64,000 nt of DNA from Lacrimispora algidixylanolytica. Lineage in GTDB: Bacteria; Bacillota; Clostridia; Lachnospirales; Lachnospiraceae. The notes beneath the pieces were generated by a model. The model had not been told where the DNA came from and did no database searches. It saw only the letters and a list, made by a program, of their open reading frames with translations. This document shows positions 54,141-63,156 of the stretch, piece after piece; the stretch's first letter is position 1; every line of letters starts with the position of its first letter. The stretch is taken from contig NZ_MCIA01000006.1 of the NCBI RefSeq assembly GCF_003609635.1, forward strand, positions 145,796-209,795. Direction: 5' to 3'. Both the position numbers and the translations under genes were made by a program.

Positions 54141-55439
54141 ATGGCGAAGATATTAGATAAACAGCGTTACAAATGTGCAATGAGTGCCATGCAGACGGTC
54201 CAGGCAATCGACCGCGCAATTCCTATTCTTCATTCGGGCCCTGGTTGTGCCCAGAAGCTTTCCAGTTCCTCCGGAAGCTCCGGCTATTTTTCTCCCAATA
54301 TTTACCCTTGCACCAGTATAAATGAAAAGGACGTAGTATTTGGTGGAGTGAAGAAGCTGGAATCCACCATCAGGCATTCTCTAGATGTCATTGACGCAGA
54401 TTTATATGTGGTACTGACTGGCTGTATTCCTGAGATTGTGGGAGATAACACAGAGGAAGTGGTAGAAGGATTTAAGGATGCCAAAAAGCCGGTCATCTAT
54501 GCTTCCACAGCAGGATTTAAGGGAAATAATTACAAAGGCCATGAAGAAGTGATTGATTCCATTGTAGACCAGCTTTTAGAGCCCTCTGATATTCGGGTGA
54601 AAAACCTGGTAAATATATGGGCCGATGTGCCTTATCAGAATGAATTCTGGCATGGGAATTTTCGGGAACTGGAAAGGCTGATCGAAAAGCTGGGCCTGGT
54701 TCCAAACATCATATTTGGCTATAACAAAGGTTTGAGCAATGTAAAAAAGATCCCGGCAGCCCAGTTCAACCTTCTTATATCTCCATGGGTGGGCCTTAAT
54801 AATATGAAGAAAATGGAGCAGAAACTTAAAATCCCCTATCTTCATTATCCAACGCTTCCCATCGGTGCCTTTGAAACCAGCAAGTTTCTGCGTACAGTAG
54901 GAAGGTATGCAGGCGTGCCAGAGGAAAAGGTGGAAGCAATCATAGAGGAACAAGAAGCCTATTACTACTATTATATTGAGCGATATGCCGACTTGTTTTT
55001 GGAAACCAGAGTCATGTCCAAACAATTTACTGTGGTGTCAGATGCTCATTATGCTCTTGGAATCACTAAATTCCTGGTCAATGATTTAGGGTTATACCCT
55101 GCAAAGCAATTTGTTGTAGATGATACACCAAAAGGTAACCAGGAAGCAGTAAGTTCCTATTTTAAAGATTTAAATTATGGGATTGAAGCGGAGGTCAGCT
55201 TTGAAACCGATGGATACAAAATCCATAATGAGATCAAAGCCCACGATTATCATGGATATCCTTTGATCCTTGGAGGCTATTGGGAAAAAGAGGTGGCAAA
55301 GCAGACCAATGCCCATTTCTTAAATGTCTCCTGGCCTGTGAATGAACGGCTGATCATGAACAGTTACTATGTAGGCTATGACGGAGGCTTAAAGCTGATT
55401 GAGGATATCTATTCCGTTGCAAAGACAAGGTTCAATTAA
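54141..55439 (+). CDS. Nitrogenase-like component 1 beta subunit (NifK-like), second copy
   Basis: A 432-residue NifK-like protein with P-cluster-type cysteines at C12 (RYKCAMSA), C36 (HSGPGCAQ) and C95 (LTGCIPEIVGDN). KDVVFGGVKKLEST and LPIGAFETSKFLRTVG parallel the first K-like protein (EVVFGGTQKL and LPIGASDTKRFL), so the two pairs come from an old duplication. It starts immediately at the stop of the D-like gene (TAAATG). A very Tyr-rich stretch (EAYYYYYIERYADLF) near residue 275 is distinctive. It probably forms a tetramer with the second D-like protein and is reduced by the NifH-like protein. Confidence 0.87.
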   Translation: MAKILDKQRYKCAMSAMQTVQAIDRAIPILHSGPGCAQKLSSSSGSSGYFSPNIYPCTSINEKDVVFGGVKKLESTIRHSLDVIDADLYVVLTGCIPEIVGDNTEEVVEGFKDAKKPVIYASTAGFKGNNYKGHEEVIDSIVDQLLEPSDIRVKNLVNIWADVPYQNEFWHGNFRELERLIEKLGLVPNIIFGYNKGLSNVKKIPAAQFNLLISPWVGLNNMKKMEQKLKIPYLHYPTLPIGAFETSKFLRTVGRYAGVPEEKVEAIIEEQEAYYYYYIERYADLFLETRVMSKQFTVVSDAHYALGITKFLVNDLGLYPAKQFVVDDTPKGNQEAVSSYFKDLNYGIEAEVSFETDGYKIHNEIKAHDYHGYPLILGGYWEKEVAKQTNAHFLNVSWPVNERLIMNSYYVGYDGGLKLIEDIYSVAKTRFN

Positions 55440-55465
55440 CCGATGGGCTTTTAGGAGGGAGTGCC

Positions 55466-55894
55466 ATGTCGTATAAAATAGCAATTGCATCATCCGATGA
55501 GATAACCATTGATTTAAAATTTGGGTCAGCAACGGAATTTCTAATTTATGAGATAAAAGATGACGGGACGTATGAATGTCTGGAACGAAGAATCGTTTCT
55601 GAGAGAGTTAAGATAGAAGTACCATCAATCTGCGGGGGAAAAGAGAAATGCTCAGGGGGCGGCTGTCATAGCAGCAGCCCGGCAAATCTCAGAGTGGATT
55701 TAATTGCTGACTGTAGATGTGTGCTTTGTAAAAAGACAGGAGATCCCATTCAAAAGCAGTTGGATAAAAAAGCAATCATATCATTTGACGTAACTGGGGA
55801 GATAGAGGATGCTCTATATAAAATTACACAGTATTTTTACAGAGTGGATCATCATCATTCACTTAGGGGAATTGCAAGTAGAGGTATGATATAA
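55466..55894 (+). CDS. NifX-like cofactor-carrier protein with Cys-rich insertion
   Basis: A 142-residue relative of the NifX/NifB C-terminal family. It opens like the gene at 48648 (YKIAIASSDEITIDLKFGSA) but carries an insertion of about 20 residues with CGGKEKCSGGGCHSS and a second Cys group, DCRCVLCKK. These could bind an iron-sulfur cluster or metal. The final quarter is His-rich (DHHHS). TAGGAGGG precedes the ATG. It follows the second K-like gene by 26 nt and ends 17 nt before the binding protein at 55912. A role in holding or passing the cofactor is inferred. Confidence 0.78.
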   Translation: MSYKIAIASSDEITIDLKFGSATEFLIYEIKDDGTYECLERRIVSERVKIEVPSICGGKEKCSGGGCHSSSPANLRVDLIADCRCVLCKKTGDPIQKQLDKKAIISFDVTGEIEDALYKITQYFYRVDHHHSLRGIASRGMI

Positions 55895-55911
55895 AAATTA
55901 GGAGAATGAAT

Positions 55912-56739
55912 ATGAAAAATAGGATGAGACATTTTGTTTTTGCAGGATTTTTAACTTTACTATTAGGAGCAGTTTTAACTGGCTGTGGAAAAAAGGAAAC
56001 TTCCACAGGAAGTGGAGCAGCAAAAGTGGTCATAGGCACCGGAAACTCCTATGAGCCTTATTGCTATCTGGATGACAAAGGAAACCTTGCCGGGTATGAA
56101 TACGAGGTATTAAAAGCTGTAGATGAATTGCTTCCGGAATACGAATTTGAATTTAAAACCTCAGATTTTGCCAATGTACTCATCTCCCTTGATGCAGGTA
56201 AGATTGATATCGGAGCTCATCAGTATGAATGGAACAAGGAACGGGATGAAAAGTATCTTTTTGGAAAAGAATCTTATACCACTTACGTTACCTACCTTGC
56301 GGTAGTGGGAGATAAAAGTGATGTGAAATCACTGGATGATTTACAAGGGAAAAAGGTGAAAAGCTCTACAGGATCAAATTCTGCCTATATACTGGAAACT
56401 TATAATAAAGACCATAAGGACGATCCCATCAAGATTGATTATGTAAATAACTCTACAGATGAAGAAACCGTTACCGGTCTATTAAACGGAGTGTGGGATG
56501 CCACTATTATGACCTCCCGTGATACGGATAAATTAAATAAAAATTATGGAGAAGGAAAAGAGGTCATAAAAGTGATTGGTGACCCAGTCCAAACCTCCTC
56601 CACGTATTTTGTATTTGCAAAAGGGAATACAAAATTACAGGAGGCTGTGGATGGAGCATTAAAGCAATTAAAAGAAAATGGAACGCTTGCTAAGATTTCA
56701 GTGGATATAATCGGTGGAGATTATACAGAAAGTGAGTAA
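55912..56739 (+). CDS. Cystine-type ABC transporter binding lipoprotein
   Basis: A 275-residue family 3 binding protein with lipobox VLTGC. The mature domain begins VVIGTGNSYEPYCYLDDKGN, with GYEYEVLKAVDELL, FANVLISLDAGKIDIGAHQY and KSSTGSNSAYILETYN, resembling TcyJ/TcyK-type cystine and organosulfur binders of Bacillus. Two ATGs exist at 55906 and 55912; GGAGA is better spaced for the second. It lies directly after the nitrogenase-like genes, so its ligand may be the system's substrate or sulfur source. The exact ligand cannot be read from sequence. Confidence 0.83.
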   Translation: MKNRMRHFVFAGFLTLLLGAVLTGCGKKETSTGSGAAKVVIGTGNSYEPYCYLDDKGNLAGYEYEVLKAVDELLPEYEFEFKTSDFANVLISLDAGKIDIGAHQYEWNKERDEKYLFGKESYTTYVTYLAVVGDKSDVKSLDDLQGKKVKSSTGSNSAYILETYNKDHKDDPIKIDYVNNSTDEETVTGLLNGVWDATIMTSRDTDKLNKNYGEGKEVIKVIGDPVQTSSTYFVFAKGNTKLQEAVDGALKQLKENGTLAKISVDIIGGDYTESE

Positions 56740-56744
56740 TACAT

Positions 56745-57446
56745 ATGGGCAAATTGTTTGTCTGGGATCGGTTCTTTGAAAACATACCTAAAATTCTTCC
56801 GTATTTATCAGTAACCTTTTCTATTGTGGTCTACGCAACTCTTTTTGGAGTACTTCTGGGAATTTCAATTGTTCTGGTACAGATAAAGAAGATACCGGTA
56901 TTGGTTCAAATCGTTAAAGTGTATGTATCTTTCATGAGAGGTACGCCTATGCTGGTTCAGTTGATGCTGGTGTATTATGGAATCCCCGCACTGTTCGATC
57001 CGGTTTTTGGAACCAACATTAACAGGGAGTGGGGAGCAGTTAATTTCGCCTATGTAACCTTTATTCTAAATCAAGGTGCATTTCTCTCCGCTATTTTCTA
57101 TAGTGCAATCACCTCCATTTCCTATGGGCAGACAGAAGCGGGCTTAAGCGTGGGACTTACGGAATTCCAGACATTTCACAGAATTGTATTGCCCCAAATG
57201 GTAAAGACCGCCATGCCGCCCTTTGGATCAGATCTGGTGGGCTTGTTTCAGAATTCATCCCTTGTTTTCCTCATTGGTGTCACAGACATCATGGGAAGGG
57301 CAAAGACCATTGGAACAGCCACAAAACACGTACTGGAAGCTTATGTGTTTATCGTTCTTATCTATATCATCATCAGTCTGGGGGTACGATTGTTGTTTTT
57401 TCGGTTGAACAATAAAATGAGTTTTGGAAAAGAGGAGATGGGATGA
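56745..57446 (+). CDS. Cystine-type ABC transporter permease, first (TcyL-like)
   Basis: A 233-residue polar-amino-acid permease. It shows SFMRGTPMLVQLMLVYYGIP (about residues 62-81), the coupling loop ISYGQTEAGLSVGLTEFQTF and several hydrophobic helices. It starts 5 nt after the binding-protein gene and overlaps the second permease by 4 nt. It is part of the same transcription unit as the nitrogenase-like genes. Resemblance to the TcyL/TcyM pair is by general pattern. Confidence 0.85.
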   Translation: MGKLFVWDRFFENIPKILPYLSVTFSIVVYATLFGVLLGISIVLVQIKKIPVLVQIVKVYVSFMRGTPMLVQLMLVYYGIPALFDPVFGTNINREWGAVNFAYVTFILNQGAFLSAIFYSAITSISYGQTEAGLSVGLTEFQTFHRIVLPQMVKTAMPPFGSDLVGLFQNSSLVFLIGVTDIMGRAKTIGTATKHVLEAYVFIVLIYIIISLGVRLLFFRLNNKMSFGKEEMG

Positions 57447-58153
57447 ATTTTAATTTGGAACATTTTAAAGAAAGTCTTATTTATGGTCTTGCCTATCTCC
57501 CCAATACTCTAAGTCTTGTCTTTGTCCCATTGGTAATCGGCTTGACTTTTGGAACGGTAATAGCCCTGGTACGTGTATATAAAGTACCTGTAATCGGCTG
57601 GTTGATGGCAGTGTTTGTTACGGTTTATCAAGGAATCCCTATAGTGGTAGCCTTGATGATATACAATCTGATTTTCATGCTTAAATTCAATGATCTGGCA
57701 GCCTTTTTGCATCTTAAGAAAAGTATTTCTGATATGAATAACATATGGGTGGGGATCTTCGCCCTAAGCATGGCGGCGGTCTGTTCTATATCTGAAGCGG
57801 TCAGAGGTGCACTTCTTTCCATTGACAAAGGACAAAACGAAGCGGGGTATTCCGTAGGACTCACAACGATTCAGACAATTAGGAGGATCATAATTCCCCA
57901 GATGATTCCGGTGGCTATTCCTATGTTGATTAACAATGTGGTGGGCTTAATTAAGGCATCTTCTGTGGTTATGGCAATTGGCATTGTGGAAATCGTAGCA
58001 GGAGCCACTATACCTAGCTCAAGAACCTACTCTTTTTTTGAGGGGTATGTAGCTGCCGCCGTAATCTATTGGGGGTTTACCGTAGTGGTAGAAAGCCTGG
58101 CTCAGAGATTAAAAAAGTATACCGGTAAATTCAGGAGGAATCTGTATGATTGA
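57443..58153 (+). CDS. Cystine-type ABC transporter permease, second (TcyM-like)
   Basis: A 236-residue permease paralogous to the preceding one. It shows [20 protein letters not shown], the coupling loop [22 protein letters not shown] and [18 protein letters not shown], all characteristic of the family. The overlap with both neighbours (4 nt upstream, 8 nt downstream) indicates tight coupling. It forms the channel with the protein from 56745 and uses the ATPase from 58146. Confidence 0.85.
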   Translation: MNFNLEHFKESLIYGLAYLPNTLSLVFVPLVIGLTFGTVIALVRVYKVPVIGWLMAVFVTVYQGIPIVVALMIYNLIFMLKFNDLAAFLHLKKSISDMNNIWVGIFALSMAAVCSISEAVRGALLSIDKGQNEAGYSVGLTTIQTIRRIIIPQMIPVAIPMLINNVVGLIKASSVVMAIGIVEIVAGATIPSSRTYSFFEGYVAAAVIYWGFTVVVESLAQRLKKYTGKFRRNLYD

Positions 58154-58901
58154 AGTGAAGAATATCAAAAAAAACTTTGGAAAGCATTCCGTCCTAAAAG
58201 ATGTATCTGTCAAGGTAGAAGATGGTCAGGTGGTCGTGATACTAGGACCCAGTGGATCAGGTAAAACTACATTACTTCGCTGCATCAATTTTCTTGAAAA
58301 TGCGGACAGCGGAAGGCTCACCATTGGGAACCTTGAGGTAGACCTAAAAAAATCAACTAAAAAAGAGATATTAAATATCAGGAGAAGAACCGCGTTTGTA
58401 TTTCAAAACTACAATCTGTTCGCCAATAAAACAGCCATAGAAAATGTAATGGAAGGACTTGTGACGGGGAGGCATGTACCAAAAGCCCAGGCAAGAGAAC
58501 GGGCAGAAGAGGCGCTGAACTGGGTGGGTTTATCGGATAAGTTTAATTATTACCCGGCTCAGCTATCTGGCGGTCAACAGCAAAGAGTTGGAATTGCCAG
58601 GGCTTTTGTTTTAGATCCTGAAGTAATACTCTTTGATGAACCTACCTCTGCACTAGATCCTGAATTGGTGGGAGAGACACTTGATATCATAAAAAAGGTA
58701 GCAGAAAAAGGGATCACGATGATTGTAGTGACCCATGAAATGTCCTTTGCCCAGGATGTAGCAGATAAAGTTATATTTATGGATGGTGGTATTGTGGTAG
58801 AGGAGGGGACTCCTGAAGTTATTTTTTCTAATCCCAAAGAAGAGCGCACCAAACAGTTTTTATCCAGGATTATTTCACTGGATCCCAATTATTCCATTTA
58901 G
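58146..58901 (+). CDS. Cystine-type ABC transporter ATP-binding protein (TcyN-like)
   Basis: A 251-residue ABC ATPase. Walker [10 protein letters not shown] lies at about residues 35-43, Q-loop [13 protein letters not shown], signature LSGGQQQR, Walker [13 protein letters not shown], and switch His in [10 protein letters not shown]. All catalytic positions are intact. It completes an importer encoded directly behind the nitrogenase-like genes. Only 14 nt separate its stop codon from the next Cys-rich leader ORF, so there is no room for a separate promoter and the leader is internal to the operon. Confidence 0.9.
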   Translation: MIEVKNIKKNFGKHSVLKDVSVKVEDGQVVVILGPSGSGKTTLLRCINFLENADSGRLTIGNLEVDLKKSTKKEILNIRRRTAFVFQNYNLFANKTAIENVMEGLVTGRHVPKAQARERAEEALNWVGLSDKFNYYPAQLSGGQQQRVGIARAFVLDPEVILFDEPTSALDPELVGETLDIIKKVAEKGITMIVVTHEMSFAQDVADKVIFMDGGIVVEEGTPEVIFSNPKEERTKQFLSRIISLDPNYSI

Positions 58902-58915
58902 GAGGATATAAAACC

Positions 58916-58996
58916 ATGAAAAAAGTTACCATAAATTCCTGTTACAAATGTCTTTGCTGCTGCAACCTTGCAGTTTCTTTTGGTACCTTGCTCTAG
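58916..58996 (+). CDS. Cys-rich leader peptide inside the operon (attenuator ORF)
   Basis: A 26-codon ORF with a strong ribosome site (AGGAGG, 10 nt upstream) and five Cys codons: SCYKCLCCCN at residues 8-17. It is followed 37 nt later by a rho-independent terminator and then the dehydrogenase gene. It lacks its own clear promoter, lying 14 nt after the ATPase stop, so it would adjust read-through from the nitrogenase-like/transporter part into the dehydrogenase/aminotransferase/sulfonate-transporter part. Its design matches the leaders at 24581 and 47193, with no shared sequence outside the Cys codons. Confidence 0.78.
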   Translation: MKKVTINSCYKCLCCCNLAVSFGTLL

Positions 58997-59032
58997 CTGT
59001 CATTTCGCAACGGATGTACCTAATCTGAAAGG

Positions 59033-59066
59033 GCAGGATGCGAGGACGCATATCTGCTTTTTTTAT
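59033..59066 (+). terminator. Attenuator terminator inside the operon
   Basis: GCAG.ATGCG (59033-59042) pairs with CGCAT..CTGC (59047-59057) around a 4-nt loop with a small bulge, followed by seven T. Confidence 0.82.
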
Positions 59067-59099
59067 ATAGAAAAGTATGAAAACAGAAAGGAGTATAAC

Positions 59100-60203
59100 A
59101 TGTTACAGATTAAAACCCCAGAAATTTACGTAAATGAACCTGGAGCCATAAATTCTCTTGGTTCTCTGGTTAGCCTATATGGGAAACGTGCACTGATCAT
59201 TTGGTCCAAGACGGCAAGGAAGGTTACAGAAGAAGCTGTTATTGAAAGCCTGGGAGTGCAACGGATTCATTACATGGAATATCGTTTTGAAGGGTATCCC
59301 ACTTTGGAAAAAGCAGAGGACATTGTAGCAATTGCCATAGGAAATAGCATTGATATTCTAATTGCAATTGGAGGAGGAAGGGTGATTGACACAGTGAAAG
59401 CGGCTGGTGATATCTCCTCAATACCTGTTGTATCGGTACCTACCATTGCAGCTACCTGTGCAGCGTGGGCAGCGCTGTCAGTTCTTTACACAGAAGAAGG
59501 CGATTTCCATCATTTTAGGCACAATAGGCAATCTCCCAAGCTGATTGTGGCTGATACCAAGATTCTCTCAGAGGCACCCAGTCGGTTTTTAAGAGCCGGT
59601 GTGGTGGATACTCTTGCAAAATGGTACGAAACATCCATCCATCAGAGCGACAGTTTTTCTTACTTAAATTCTGTACATAGTGCCAGGCTTGCATTTGACT
59701 TTCTTGGAGATCATGGAGCCGGAGTGATTGAGGCTTCTGCTAACAAAAAGGTAGATGACAACACAGTGAAAGCGGTGGATGCCATACTCTTTTTGGCAGG
59801 TGATGTAGGCAGTTATGCAGGGGATAAGGCATACTCTGGCTTTGCCCACCCCTTTTACCATTCTTCCAGAATCATTAAAGAAACCAGAGGAACTCTTCAC
59901 GGAGAAATGGTATCCTTTGGTTTAATTATGCAGGCTGTTCTGGAAAAGAAAAGCAAAGATCAGATAAAAGCAATCGTCAAAAAGTTTCAGGAGCTTAAGG
60001 TGGCGTTCACTTTGGAGGAGATTGGAATATCTGACCAGGCCGAATCAAAGCTTAAAATTATCTCAGACCGGATTTATAAGGTGTTTCCAGACCTGTTGCT
60101 ATTGGAAGGAAACACCGACGATAGAGCGATTATAGATGCAGCATTTGAGGCAGATGCCTACGTGAAATCAGTCAAAGAGGAGAGAGAAAAGGTCTATGGT
60201 TAA
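59100..60203 (+). CDS. Iron-containing alcohol dehydrogenase family protein (GldA-like)
   Basis: A 367-residue dehydrogenase of the GldA/iron-ADH superfamily. The NAD-binding GGGR motif is in IAIGGGRVIDTVKAAGD (about residues 92-108). Probable metal ligands are Asp in AGVVDTLAKWYE, His in GFAHPFYHSS and His in GTLHGEMVSFG. It converts an alcohol and ketone or aldehyde pair with NAD(P). The frame opens at 58968, overlapping the leader ORF, but ATG 59100 with GAAAGGAG is the natural start. It overlaps the aminotransferase gene by 8 nt, so the two act in one pathway, perhaps on a sulfur-containing hydroxy/keto/amino acid. Substrate unknown. Confidence 0.83.
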   Translation: MLQIKTPEIYVNEPGAINSLGSLVSLYGKRALIIWSKTARKVTEEAVIESLGVQRIHYMEYRFEGYPTLEKAEDIVAIAIGNSIDILIAIGGGRVIDTVKAAGDISSIPVVSVPTIAATCAAWAALSVLYTEEGDFHHFRHNRQSPKLIVADTKILSEAPSRFLRAGVVDTLAKWYETSIHQSDSFSYLNSVHSARLAFDFLGDHGAGVIEASANKKVDDNTVKAVDAILFLAGDVGSYAGDKAYSGFAHPFYHSSRIIKETRGTLHGEMVSFGLIMQAVLEKKSKDQIKAIVKKFQELKVAFTLEEIGISDQAESKLKIISDRIYKVFPDLLLLEGNTDDRAIIDAAFEADAYVKSVKEEREKVYG

Positions 60204-61299
60204 GGAAAGAAGTGGAGTAGAAAAAATCGCACCTTATCAGGCAGCCAAATCCCTGGAATCTATTAAAAGGGAATATGGACTCCCTGAAATTATAAAGCTG
60301 GCAGGAAATGAAAACCGATTGGGCTGTTCCTCAAAGGTAGCTAATATATTAAGTGATCAGCACAGCCAGCTATCCTTTTATCCAGATTCCAATTGTACCG
60401 CATTGAGAGAAACCTTAAGCGAGATTCATAAGGTGGAACCAGAACAGCTTATATTTGGAAACGGTTCCTTCGAACTAATTGCCCTGATCGCTCATTCGTA
60501 TCTGGAAGAGGGAGAGGAATCCTTAATTCCTTATCCCACCTTTGGCTGGTATCAGAATGTAACTCTTCAGATGAATGCAACGCCTGTCATGGTGCCGTTA
60601 AAGGATTTTGCCATAGATCTGGATGTTGTCTTTCAACAAATAAGTGATAAAACAAAGATAATCTGGATCTGCAATCCCAATAATCCCACCGGAACTATTT
60701 TAAGCGAAGAAGCCTTAAAGACTTTTCTAAAAAAGGTGCCTAAATCCATATTAATTGTTCTTGATGAGGCTTATATTGATTTTGTTGAGGGAGAATATTT
60801 TAACACCATAGAACTTATGAAAGCCAATGAAAATGTCATCTTGCTTCGTACCTTTTCCAAGATATACGGGCTGGCATCCTTTCGGATCGGCTACGGCATT
60901 GGTAATGTATCTTTAATTCAACGAATCAATAAAGTAAGAAGCCCCATTAATGTCAGTTTGATTGCCCAGCAAGCTGCCCTATTAAGTCTGGAAGATCAGG
61001 CATTTAAACAGAAGGTTCTGGATAACAACAGAAAAAGCCTGGACCTATACTACTTAACACTAGATGCGCTTGGGTTACAATATATCCGTTCCCACGGAAA
61101 TTTTATATTGTTTCAGGCAGGGGTAGAAGGAGACAAAGCGGAATCCCTATTTTTAGAAAAGGGTATTATTATAAGAAATGGATCTGAATTTGGTCTTAAT
61201 GGATTCATCCGGGTATCTGTGGGGACTTATGAAGAAAATGAGAAAGTCTTAGAGATATTAAAAGAAATCACCCAAAAGTCCCACAACCAGGAGGAGTAA
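60196..61299 (+). CDS. HisC-like pyridoxal-phosphate aminotransferase
   Basis: A 367-residue class I/II fold aminotransferase most like histidinol-phosphate aminotransferase. Recognisable are LAGNENRLGCSSKV, GNGSFELIALIAHSYL, IWICNPNNPTGTILS, the Asp/Tyr pair in VLDEAYIDF, and the PLP Lys in LRTFSKIYGLASFRIGYG. No other histidine genes are present, so the substrate is probably a different amino acid. It overlaps the dehydrogenase gene by 8 nt and precedes the sulfonate-type importer. Together, the dehydrogenase and aminotransferase could turn an imported amino compound into a keto and then a hydroxy product, or the reverse; this is inference. Confidence 0.85.
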   Translation: MVKERSGVEKIAPYQAAKSLESIKREYGLPEIIKLAGNENRLGCSSKVANILSDQHSQLSFYPDSNCTALRETLSEIHKVEPEQLIFGNGSFELIALIAHSYLEEGEESLIPYPTFGWYQNVTLQMNATPVMVPLKDFAIDLDVVFQQISDKTKIIWICNPNNPTGTILSEEALKTFLKKVPKSILIVLDEAYIDFVEGEYFNTIELMKANENVILLRTFSKIYGLASFRIGYGIGNVSLIQRINKVRSPINVSLIAQQAALLSLEDQAFKQKVLDNNRKSLDLYYLTLDALGLQYIRSHGNFILFQAGVEGDKAESLFLEKGIIIRNGSEFGLNGFIRVSVGTYEENEKVLEILKEITQKSHNQEE

Positions 61300-61303
61300 G
61301 AGG

Positions 61304-62371
61304 ATGAAGAAAAAGTGTAAAAAGATTAAAATGATGTTGGCTGCTTCTCTGGCATTGTTTTTAACCGGATGTGCAGCGTCTGCCAGTCAAAGTAAGCCGC
61401 CAGAGCCAGAAAAGAAAAAATCTCAGTCTAATTCCCAATCTGAGTCTGGGGAAACCATCCATCTGCGTTATGGAATTACTGGTTGGAAAGTATACGAAGC
61501 CCTTCTAAAAGCCTCAGGGCTTGATGATTTTAAGGGATATGACGTAGAATACTTTGTTTTTCAGGGAGGAAATCTCTGTATGGAAGCCTTGGCTTCGGAT
61601 CAAATCGATGTTACAGGTACCAGTGAGATTCCACCCATTGCGGCATCTATGGCTCAAGGTGGGGGCAACTTTAAAATCATTTTGGTTAATAGCAGCAGCC
61701 CTCAAAATCAAGAAGTCGTTGCGCTCAAAACCTCAGGAATCAAATCTATTACCGATTTAAAGGGAAAACGAGTGGGATACATAAAAAATACAACAGCCCA
61801 TTATTTCCTAAATAAAATGCTGAAAAAAGAAGGTCTGTCCTGGAATGATATCAAGCCTGTGGAAATAACCACAGCAGATGGAGTTACTGCGCTAATTAGC
61901 GGTGAGATTGATGCTTTTGCAAGCTATGGTAATTCCATTAATGCTGCAAAAGCCAATGGGGCTGTTACCATAGGAAATGCGGTCAATATCCTTTCTGGTA
62001 ACTTCCCCTTTGAAATATCTAACACCGTTTTAAAAGACGAGAAAAAGACGGAGGCCATAGCTGATTATTATGCCCGCGTGCAAAAAGCTTATGAATGGGC
62101 GGAAACTCACCTGGAGGAATGGGCAAAGATACAGGCAGAGCCCACTGGCACTACGTATGAGGAATCCTTAGATTTGCTTAAAAGAACCTATGAGGACAGA
62201 GGGTATTTGTACCGTTCGATTGAGATTGATGATAAGGTTATCGCCTCGGAGCAGAATGTGGCAGATTCCTTCTATGAACTAAACGTATTAGATAAAAATA
62301 TAGATGTTTCTTCCTTCTACGATAAGTCTTTCTATAAAAAATATGAGAAGGCACGGAACAATTTAAAATAA
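61304..62371 (+). CDS. Sulfonate/taurine-type ABC transporter binding lipoprotein (SsuA/TauA-like)
   Basis: A 355-residue lipoprotein (lipobox LFLTGC) of the NMT1/SsuA/TauA/NrtA group. A charged linker rich in Lys, Pro and Ser follows, then the binding fold RYGITGWKVYEALLKASGL, ALASDQIDVTGTSEIPPIAA and DLKGKRVGYIKNTTAHYFLN, which is close to the SsuA pattern. It starts 4 nt after the aminotransferase stop. It delivers ligand to the permease at 62386. Aliphatic sulfonates or taurine are the likely ligands, given the family and the sulfur context, but related proteins bind nitrate or thiamine precursors. Confidence 0.83.
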   Translation: MKKKCKKIKMMLAASLALFLTGCAASASQSKPPEPEKKKSQSNSQSESGETIHLRYGITGWKVYEALLKASGLDDFKGYDVEYFVFQGGNLCMEALASDQIDVTGTSEIPPIAASMAQGGGNFKIILVNSSSPQNQEVVALKTSGIKSITDLKGKRVGYIKNTTAHYFLNKMLKKEGLSWNDIKPVEITTADGVTALISGEIDAFASYGNSINAAKANGAVTIGNAVNILSGNFPFEISNTVLKDEKKTEAIADYYARVQKAYEWAETHLEEWAKIQAEPTGTTYEESLDLLKRTYEDRGYLYRSIEIDDKVIASEQNVADSFYELNVLDKNIDVSSFYDKSFYKKYEKARNNLK

Positions 62372-62385
62372 GGCGGAATGAAGAT

Positions 62386-63153
62386 ATGGTGGTGAAACGA
62401 ACAGGAAATATTGTGAAATTTGGAATTCCATGGATCATACCGGCATTTGTTCTGCTTTTGTGGTATCTGTCAACGCGCCCAGGTATGAATAATACTTTAA
62501 TGCCCTCCCCGGATAAGGTCATTCAAAAGACTTTTGAGATGATAAAAAACGGTCAGCTATGGGAATATCTTTCGGTTAGTACAGTCAGAGCAGGAAAGGG
62601 GCTTTTGCTGGGCGGTTTCATTGGGCTTACATTGGCATTTCTTACAGGGTTTAACCGAATTCTGGATCTGACACTTGATACATCCATACAGATGCTGCGA
62701 ACCATACCAGTCCTAGCAGCAATTTCTATAATGATCATTTGGTTTGGAATCGGAGAAAGAGTCAAGGTATATATGGTTGCTTTTGGCGTGTTCTTTCCTA
62801 TCTATATTAATACCTATCATGGAATCAAGTCCATTGACAAAGGATTAATGGAAATGGGGGCTGTATACGGACTTAGCAGATTTAGAATCTTTACTGATAT
62901 CATATTGCCAGGTGCCCTTCCTTCTATTTTAGTAGGGGTTAGGCTTTCCCTTGGAACGATGTGGCTCCTTTTGATTGCTTCCGAGCAGATCGCAACAGAT
63001 GCCGGAATTGGTTATATGGCGATGTCTGCCAGAGAGCTGTTACAGATGGATAAGATCGTCCTGGCGATCATTCTCTATGCCATTCTTGGAAAGTTATCGG
63101 ATGCATGGGCTACCTGGTTAGAGCGGAAACTAATTCGGTGGAGGGAGAGATAG
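62386..63153 (+). CDS. SsuC/TauC-like ABC transporter permease
   Basis: A 255-residue permease of the sulfonate/nitrate/taurine class. Six membrane helices are predicted; the N-terminus has NTLMPSPDKVIQKTFEMIK, typical for the family (LPSP.V...), and the coupling loop is KGLMEMGAVYGLSRFRIFTD. The terminal part has LLLIASEQIATDAGIGYMAM. It lies 14 nt after the binding-protein gene and 3 nt before the ATPase gene. Confidence 0.86.
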   Translation: MVVKRTGNIVKFGIPWIIPAFVLLLWYLSTRPGMNNTLMPSPDKVIQKTFEMIKNGQLWEYLSVSTVRAGKGLLLGGFIGLTLAFLTGFNRILDLTLDTSIQMLRTIPVLAAISIMIIWFGIGERVKVYMVAFGVFFPIYINTYHGIKSIDKGLMEMGAVYGLSRFRIFTDIILPGALPSILVGVRLSLGTMWLLLIASEQIATDAGIGYMAMSARELLQMDKIVLAIILYAILGKLSDAWATWLERKLIRWRER

Positions 63154-63156
63154 AAT

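Noticed and set aside
58968..59099. N-terminal extension of the GldA-like dehydrogenase
   Set aside because: It overlaps the Cys leader and the terminator, lacks a ribosome site and family similarity; ATG 59100 has GAAAGGAG.
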